The position numbers were made by a program, and so were the translations under genes. The notes under the pieces are model-generated. The model did no database searches and was not told the DNA's origin. It worked only from the letters and a program-made list of their open reading frames with translations. Below are positions 56,880-64,000 of a stretch of 64,000 nucleotides of DNA, piece after piece. Numbering within the stretch: the stretch's first letter is position 1; each line of letters starts with the position of its first letter. The DNA lies in contig CM063294.1 in NCBI GenBank assembly GCA_032173965.1, positions 10,530,452-10,594,451 on the forward strand, written 5' to 3'. This DNA is from Sitta carolinensis (lineage: Eukaryota > Chordata > Aves > Passeriformes > Sittidae).

Positions 56880-59800
56880 GTGAGTGCGGGGGGCTCGCTC
56901 TGGGTGTGGGGTGCCCGCTCTGAGCCCGGGGTTCCCAGCCCCGAGCCCGGGCTTCCCAGCCCCGCGCCCGAGCTCCGGCTGCGGGAGCGCCCGGGGAGGG
57001 ACGGTGGGAGGATGGATGGATGGGTGGATGGATGGATGGGTTGGGGGATCCTTCTGCTTTTCCTACAACCAGCGCAGAGCTCCCTCTCCTCTCCCGGCCC
57101 GGCTTCGTGCTGCCTGAGCCCGGGGTGCGGAGAGGCCGGGGATGCTGAGCCGCTCCTCCTGTTCTCCGCAGCCGCGGCCGCTGAGGTGCGGCTCCAGCCC
57201 GAGGTGGTGGTGCCGCGCTGGGCAGCCCTGGGTGGCCCCGGCAGCCCCAAGGTAGGTCGCGTTTGGTTTCTGTTTCATTTGAAGACCTACCTTTGCGGGG
57301 GCAGGGGGGATGTCGCGGGTAGCACGGCACCTGGCGATGCTCATTTTGGGTTTGCTAAGCTGCGGGGATGAGCCAGGAGCTGTCATAGCTCCTGCAGATC
57401 GCAGGAAAGGCTGAGAGCTGGCTGGCGAATCTGGGAACTGCATTCATCCTGCCCTCTGCCGTGCCTTAAAGCCTGGCTCTGTACCTACCTGATCTGTGTC
57501 GGTGAAAGGGGAGCGGGGCCGTACGGTCGATGGTGTTTAGGGAACAGCCGGACAGAACAATCTCCTCTAGGAGAGAAGCCCAGAGAGCCATCTGTGTCTG
57601 GACTGCATCAAAATAAGTGTGACCAGCAGGTCAAGGGAGGGGATTCTGACCCTCTGTTCTGGTCAGGTGAGACCCCATCGACAGTGCAGTGCCTGGGATC
57701 CCAGCACAGGAAAGAAACCGACCTGTTGGAGCCGGGCCAGGCTTGGGCAGTGAAGATGCTCCAAGAGCTGTCACACCTCTCCTATGAAGACAGACTGAGA
57801 GGCTTGGGGTTGCTCATCCTGGAGAACTCTCTGGAAAGACCTTGTAGCATCTTTCAGTACCTGAAAGAGCTACAAGAAAGCTGTAGAGGGACATTTTGCA
57901 AAAGTATGGAGTGACAGAACAAGGCAGAATGGCTTTAAGCTGGAAAAGGGCAGATTTAGATTAGATATTTGACAGAAATTTTTGACTGTGAGGTGGTGAG
58001 GCACTGGGAGAGGTTGCCCAGAGAAGCTGTGGATGAACCATCCCTGGATGTGTGCAAGGCCAGACTGGATGGGACTTGGAGCCATCTTTCCTAGTGGAAG
58101 GTGCCCCAGCCCATTGGCACGGGGGTGGAACAAGATGATCTTGAAGATCCTTTCCAGCCCAAACTATTCTTTGGTTCTGTGAATCCCCACTGTGAGGGAG
58201 CTTCACTAGGTAAGAAAAGCCGACCAGCAGCTCAGGTGGGTCTGGCTGTGTCTCAGGCATTGTGTTAATCCGGATCTCACCCCTGCTGCTGTGCCATGGG
58301 TGGATGAAGTGATGTCTCAATAGCCTCCAGACTCTGACAATCACAAAAGCTGACAATCAAACATGAAACACAGTTCAGCTTCCCAGGCTTGGTGTTGCTG
58401 CAATCAAGAAGTAATTGCAGTTGCATGATCAACAGAAAGAGGAAAGTCCACAGGGTGTTTTTTACATTGTGAACCAAAAAAAGGAAGCTCAGCATTATGG
58501 AGACGTGCTGGCTTTTTTTGAATATAGTGGTGTTATTTGGGAATTTATTAATGGGACTTTTCCATATGATGAGACTTTCTAAAACTTATCATTGTGTCCT
58601 ATTACACACAAAAAACCCTACAATGACTCTCTCATGATCTTAATTATTTTTAAAATGATACTTGTGATACTGCCTGCAAGTTTTGGTTCTGTTATTGATA
58701 GTGATGCAAATACATCTGGAGAGCATTTCCCCTTATATAAATTTGCTGGGTCTCAGGGGTTGCACTTGGTTTGTTTCAGGCAAGTTCCCATTGGCTCTGA
58801 AATGAGTGTTAGCAAAGCTTATACACAGCTGGGATATTTCATTTACACAGCAATTGATGGACTGAAGCAGTGGGATTACTGAAGGAGAAGGGAGGGTGAT
58901 ATTAGCAATAATGATGTCTGCACAACCTTTGTGAAGAGATTTTATGATGATGAAGATCCTCAGCTATGGGCAAGGCAACCTTACAATGCTTTCATGTTAG
59001 TGAGCGAAGCACCCACCCTGAGATGAACTGAGCACCTGTGATTTAGTAAAAGAAGCTCTGCCTCTTGCAATTATCCCTTTTTGTATATCCTAAATGTATT
59101 AACTTGTTAACATCATCTGTGTGGGCCTGATGCCACATCCTGGAAACTGAAGGAAGGATGAGCAAAACCCAGAATATGAGCAGGGAGTTGATGAAAAGAG
59201 ATATTTGTATTTGCTAAAATGGCAAGTGAGCATATGTCAGGGCTGACAGAACATCCCATTCAGTCAACCTTGCTTTCTTTCACTTTCAGTGTTCTGTTCT
59301 GCAAAGTCTCCTCCAACAGTGACTTAGAAAATACAATGGGTTAATAATTTCACCAACCCTCATCATTTCTTTTCTCTTCCAGCTGAATAAAGTGCGTTGT
59401 TATATTAGTATGAGCTATTTCTCTTCTGGGGAATTTGTTCATCCATTTTCTCTACAAGAAAGCATTCAGACTTGGAAACCCCAAGCTGACTTTATGCAGT
59501 GGTTCTGCTTTGAGGGAGGTAAAACTGCAGACCTCAGAGCCTCTTCTAGTTGCTCCTCTAAAAATCTTATGTTATGCTTCAAGTCTCTGGAATAATTTTT
59601 TATTTTTTTTTTTATATTTGAGTTAGTGTATGCATTTACCATTGCACTAAGAAATTGGGGTGCATTCTGTTCAAACCAGCAGGCCCTGGGGAGGCCTGAA
59701 ATACTGTCTGTGCAATGGCTGGAGCCTGAAGGCATCCAAGGGTCCCTGTTCCCTGCCTTTTACTGGCACTTTCTGCAAGTAAAAAAGATGTGAGTATCTC

Positions 59801-60377
59801 TGGAAGAGGCGTGATTCCTCCCGTCCTGAAATAGGCTCCTAAAAATGTCATTCTGCTGTGGCAACAAAGGAAGCTTTGGTTAACTAGCTGTGATATTTGA
59901 CTCTTCAACCTCTGGGGCAAGCTGGCATGTCCCGTGGTTTTATGCTGAGCCCAATCTACAGCAGAGGGAGGTGCAGGGAGCTCTTCCCATCCAACTGCAC
60001 CTCCAGGCACTCCAGCACCAGCACTTGTTGCCTCTCCTGAGCACTTCATTCCTCCTGAGACCCCAGCTGGTGTCCCTAGCTCAGGTACAGCATCCCAGCA
60101 AATGCCTGCACTGCTTCCTGGCTGTGCTGTGGGATGCAGCAGCCTGCCTGGAGCTGGGAGCCACCCTGGTGCATGCCTTCCCCATCACTCCATGTCTAAG
60201 TAGGAGGAAGGCAAGGGGTGGTTTAAGGTCAGCTGCAGTTTCCAGTTTGCATTTGTGTTCATAATTATGATGTATGAGTAACAGGCACCCTGTCTCTTGC
60301 ACGCAGCATCCACTCCGAGCTGAAGTTACAGTAAAGGCAGAAGGCCAGGAGCTCGTCTTGGAACTGGAGAAAAATAG
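56819..60377 (+). CDS. ADAM19: ADAM19 (meltrin beta), 5' part: first three coding exons
   Basis: Coding exons are 56819-56879, 57172-57251 and 60307-60377, with joining phases; the gene continues past the window. ADAM19 is a membrane-anchored zinc metalloprotease that sheds cell-surface proteins such as neuregulins and acts in heart and nerve development. The window covers only a signal peptide (MRGRGLLCGIALSLLLRPPP, then SAAAEV) and the start of the prodomain, 70 residues plus 2 nt. The match to ADAM19 rests on HPLRAEVTVKAEGQELVLEL, corresponding to HPLKAELRVMAEGRELILDL in human, on the preceding PRW/PQW segment, and on the gene's position beside SOX30 as in mammals. The protease, disintegrin and later domains are not in the window. 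Confidence 0.9.
57000..57045 (+). repeat. Imperfect (GGAT)n microsatellite in ADAM19 intron 1
   Basis: Repeated ggat units with gggt interruptions (gaggatggatggatgggtgg and on) in the short first intron. Confidence 0.9.
57172..57251 (+). CDS. ADAM19: ADAM19 exon 2
   Basis: Acceptor gttctccgcag and donor gtaggt, 80 nt. It encodes AAAEVRLQPEVVVPRWAALG and GPGSPK. Confidence 0.83.
57252..60306 (+). other. ADAM19: ADAM19 intron 2
   Basis: 3.06-kb phase-0 intron. It contains the longest CR1 copy in the window (57630-58190). Otherwise nothing was recognised. Confidence 0.85.
57630..58190 (+). mobile_element. CR1 LINE 3' part in ADAM19 intron 2 (longest copy)
   Basis: Sense orientation, about 560 bp covering the end of the CR1 coding region and 3' UTR. 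In order: ggtgagaccccat, cacctctcctatgaagacag, ttgtagcatctttcagtacc, tttagattagatatttgaca, aggttgcccagagaagctgt, gccagactggatgggacttg and tttggttctgtga. Confidence 0.95.
60307..60377 (+). CDS. ADAM19: ADAM19 exon 3 (prodomain)
   Basis: Acceptor cttgcacgcag and donor gtaagt, 71 nt, ending phase 2. It encodes HPLRAEVTVKAEGQELVLEL and EKN, the best-conserved piece of ADAM19 in this window. Confidence 0.93.
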
Positions 60378-63300
60378 GTAAGTGTGCTTGTGCCCTGCAC
60401 TGTGATCCCACTTGAATAATGAATAAGGATTACAGTGAGATCAACAGGAAAACCTCCACTGACTTCAACAGGGGTTTGATAAAGACAGGATGTGGAAGTC
60501 CTTCGCTGGATTTCAAGGTTATTTCGAGTCCCCTCAGATGTTAATCAGCCAAGCAGCACACTGTAGCAGAGCTTTGTCAGCAAAAAAACAGATGGTGACC
60601 TGGCCCTCAGTGTGTAAACTTATTTTTGCATCATAATTCTTCCTACATTAACTGGGAAATGATGCTGATACGAAGCTCCCTATTTACCAAATGGCTCAGT
60701 GCTTTAGAGTCAGTGTGACTCTAATGAGGATTTCATTTGCTGTGATCCAAAGAGGTCCTGCTCTGCTTCCTAGGAGAAATGATCTGGCAGTTTCAATTCC
60801 ATTAGTGCCCTTCATGCTAAAGCAGACTGAAAAATTGGGTTTGCATTAACTGAAATGCAGCCTCCTCTCAGGCATGTGAGAGCAATGCTGTGTGCTATCA
60901 CAGGCTGTGATGCATACTGAACTCAGCTGAAGCTGCAGGAGATTAAGGCAGGGAGAAGGATTCTGGTCTGGAGGCCACCCCAGAGCCCCTCTGCCCTCTG
61001 AGTGTATTAGTTTCCACTAGTGGAAGAGCAGCTGGGAATTCAGCTGCAAGAAGCTTCTCTTTGCTCAGCAGTCCACTTGCACTGTTGGTGTTTTATTTAT
61101 TTTTAAATGAGTTTGAAGATTTATCTATGGAAATACAACCAAATGTTTGTCTGCTAGAATCAGTAGGGACAATAACCTTGGAATAATGACCCTGTTTATA
61201 TTTTAAATGTATTTTTTGGACATCCCAGCCACATAGACTGAGGACTCAGCTTTCCTCCTGAAAGAGTGAAGTGTCAGAAGATCTTACTAGTTCTGATGGC
61301 AGTGTATAAACCTAAATGATATTCAAGGTGTTTTGGAGAGAAAACACAGATTTTTATTTTTTTTTTGTCATTGTCTGCAGTAAAGCCTGAAATGTGATGG
61401 CTAATGGAAAATGAGTACCTCCTATGAGGTGTTTTCTGTAAAAAGTCAAGGAAGCTACTGAGAATTCCAGTGCTGCAAAAACTGGATGCTTTACTCAGGC
61501 AGTCATGCACCTGTGTAGAACTAAACAGAAACAGCTACAAATTTTGTGGTTTTTAGCGTGTTTCATCTGGGAAAATAAGACCAGCCCCAGGACAGTGCTA
61601 AGCCAGTCCTGTCTGGAGGAATTCTGCTGCTGCTGACAGTGGGACTGTGCAGCTCTGAGCTGAGCCTGGGAGCAGCACAGCTCTGATGCTGCTGGGGGTC
61701 TCCTGCCAGGACTGCCAGCTCTTGCTGATTCTGCAGTTGCTATGCAAAGGTGAATATTTCTGGCCCAGCAGAAGCTGGCCAGAGAAAGGATCCTTGCTGA
61801 GTTGATCATTTGGGCTCCAAGCACAGTGATGTAAGCTCCAGGTGCTGTGCTATTTCCAGCACAGAAAAACCCTCTGCTGGTGTTAGTAAACAGAGTTATA
61901 ATAATAGAAGGTTTCTATTGTGTTTATTTCCTGAAATGCATTTTCATTCATTGAGATGTATACACACAGGCTTGGAAGTGTGTGCACACACTTCCATTGC
62001 AGGATGGATCTCCTTTACAAGTGCTGATGAAATACAGCAACTGGTTTGGGGCTTTAATTTTTATTTTCTGTGGAAAATGCAGGTGATTCATAGGTAGCAG
62101 CTTCATGTGGGAGTCTTGCCAGGCCTCAAGTCCTTGCTCAGGACAGGTGATGGTGCAATCACAAAATGAAATTAGTGGAAAGGCTCCACTTCTCAGAGAC
62201 TTGTGAAAGTGCTGAAGCAGTTTAGAGACTTCAATTAAAAGAGGAATGATGAGGTCCCTGGGCACCCTGTGTATTTATCAGCATAACAGAGCACTCCTAA
62301 GTGGAGAAAAAACCTCTTCTCCTTGTTGAAGAGTGTGCAAGGCAGAGCCCAGCCTGGCCCCTCACGTTCCCAGCCTGGGGCTGCCCCACAGCTCCCAGGA
62401 GCTCCTCACTGCTCTGGCTTGTCCTACAGGGGAGGCTGAGGTTCTGCAGGAGGTTTGGGATGCTGAGTAGCTGCAGCATCCAGGACTTCTTCTGGGAAGA
62501 GTTTGTTGCCAAGGCAGCAGGAGAGAAAGGGAAGTCCCCCAAGTGGGAAGTGTCCCTTCAAAGTTGTACAAAACCTGTAAGCTCTAGGCTGCAGATTCAC
62601 ATGAAAATGGGCATAAGAGAACTGCAACTTCAAGGAGGGTACTTGAGGCTTTTTAAACTAAAAAAAGCCTCAGAGTACTGGGCCATTTTATTGCCTTTGG
62701 AAGCCAGCTTTGCTGCTGAGGTTGGTGCTGTGCTCCCCCTCTGTCCCTGGGCTCAGCACAGGGATGTGAATGCACCCACCTGGCCCACGTTTTACTCTTG
62801 TATCCACATCCCAGACTCCCATCATTCAAGGAAAGCATGAAATGATTGGCATAATTTGGGTTTGGTTGGGATATGATTTAACCAGTGGTTCCCAAAACTA
62901 GAAAGGAGATATGCCAAGCCACTGAAACTGCTTCAGGTGATGTTCTTGGTGGATTAGGCAGCCTTGTTGCAAATTCCCCACTCTCCTTCTGGAGAGACAA
63001 TGATAAAATTGCTTTGAAAAGTGGGGGAAGTGTAATTATTTGTAGGAATGCACTAGCTTTGGAAGAAACATTCTAGTTTCAATATGTGAAAGAAGTGTTC
63101 ATACCATCCAATTTCATATTCCATATGAAAAGGACAAAGTGTCCATCCACAGAGGTGAAACACAGCAATTATTGCTTCAGAGCTGCTTCAGAGCTGTGCC
63201 CAACCCAGTGTTTCGTAATAAGCTCATCACACATCTGCATTTGGGCTTCATATATCTGTGAATACAATTATTGCATTAGCAGTTAACATAATATTGCATT

Positions 63301-64000
63301 ATTTCCTGTCCAGGAATTTGATAAGAAGTCAGAAGCACACTGGAGTTTCAAGCAGGGTTCAGGACACACTAACATTTCAGGAGAATGACAAAATATATCG
63401 CTCAAATGACTCTGGCTTGTTTTAATGACTCAAATCTTTGTCCTGCAGCTGTGGGATTGGAAAGCTCAAAGCTGCACAAACAACAAATATATGGAGAGTT
63501 GCCTATAAAGCAGCTTTAAATTTGGCTGGGGCTTAGGAGCGGAAGAATCTGAGTTGCAAACCTTGGATGAAAAGTGACTTTTTTTTAAAAGGCATTTGCA
63601 TTTGTTAATAAAAAACAGCTTTGAGCCAAGCAGGGGCAGGCTGAGAGCCTCTCAATGTGTGTGGCAGCACTGCCTGGTGTGAGCCTTTTCTTAGTGGAGA
63701 GCTCCCATTTGCACTGCAGAAAACTGCATGGGATTTGTCTTCTCACCTCAGTGAAGGAAAGGGAGCAGAAAGTCTTTCTCCTCTCTCTCTTTCTGTCTCT
63801 CATGGGAAGAACAGACCCAGGAAAAGCCCTCTCAGCTGCCAAGGTTTTGGAGGCTTCTCCAGGGGCAGTCCCTGCCTGTGGGTGACTCCCTGGGCTCTTT
63901 GTCTCAGCCCCTTACCCTGCACCCTGCAGGGCTGGCAGAGCCCCAGTGGAGATGTGCAGGAGCTGCCTGAGGACACAGCAAAGGAGGTCCAGAGCTCAGC
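60378..64000 (+). other. ADAM19: ADAM19 intron 3 (runs off the window)
   Basis: I looked for the next prodomain exon (expected to resemble LFAPSYTETHY) and did not find it. No repeat or other gene was recognised; the open frames are short. Confidence 0.7.

Larger units (their letters stand above)
56560..57240 (+). promoter_or_regulatory. ADAM19: ADAM19 CpG-island promoter
   Basis: A CpG-rich block covers the first two coding exons. GC boxes (gggcgg, ggggcggtgg) and a TATA-like tttatag at about 56776 lie just upstream of the ATG at 56819. A role for the TATA-like element is inferred. Confidence 0.65.

Noticed and set aside
59383..59597. Possible extra ADAM19 exon after an acceptor-like ttccag at about 59.38 kb
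   Set aside because: The translation does not resemble any ADAM prodomain, and exon 2 already joins exon 3 in phase.

Overview
This is vertebrate, almost certainly avian, genomic DNA. Coding sequence is split into short exons with consensus GT/AG junctions. Truncated CR1 (chicken repeat 1) LINE 3' ends are the only abundant transposon class I can recognise. Introns are short and CpG-rich promoters carry GC-rich minisatellites. The five genes recognised by protein similarity keep the order of human 5q33.3 read in reverse (CLINT1, LSM11, THG1L, SOX30, ADAM19), which in chicken I would expect on chromosome 13. I cannot name the species.

Layout: (1) 1-10002, + strand: the last four coding exons of CLINT1 (epsinR). 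The last intron contains about 70 copies of a 29-bp minisatellite that ends about 70 bp before the final exon. (2) 10003-29382: CLINT1 3' UTR, then a long region without a recognisable gene. It holds CR1 fragments, an orphan CpG island at about 17.2-17.7 kb, a 30-bp GC-rich minisatellite at 20.8-21.65 kb with a CTCF-like motif at its edge, and AT-rich blocks that could be conserved regulatory DNA. (3) 29383-36405, - strand: complete LSM11 (U7 snRNP) in four exons, with an apparent 1-nt deletion in exon 2 and a tandem-repeat promoter upstream to about 37.07 kb. (4) 39936-43899, - strand: complete THG1L (tRNA-His guanylyltransferase), six exons, 296 aa. (5) 44718-52049, + strand: complete SOX30 (HMG-box factor), five exons, 617 aa. 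It is head-to-head with THG1L across an 818-bp CpG-rich interval that contains fourteen copies of a 36-bp repeat. (6) 56819-64000, + strand: the first three coding exons of ADAM19 (signal peptide and start of the prodomain), continuing beyond the window.

The genes are not an operon and do not share a pathway. CLINT1 works in clathrin/AP-1 traffic, LSM11 in histone pre-mRNA 3' processing, THG1L in tRNA-His maturation, SOX30 in germ-cell transcription and ADAM19 in cell-surface shedding. The unusual content is non-coding: four separate minisatellite arrays within 37 kb, three of them in CpG-rich DNA and two in gene promoters. I see no previously undescribed protein system. The observations most worth checking are the LSM11 frameshift, the promoter and intronic minisatellites, and the orphan CpG island.
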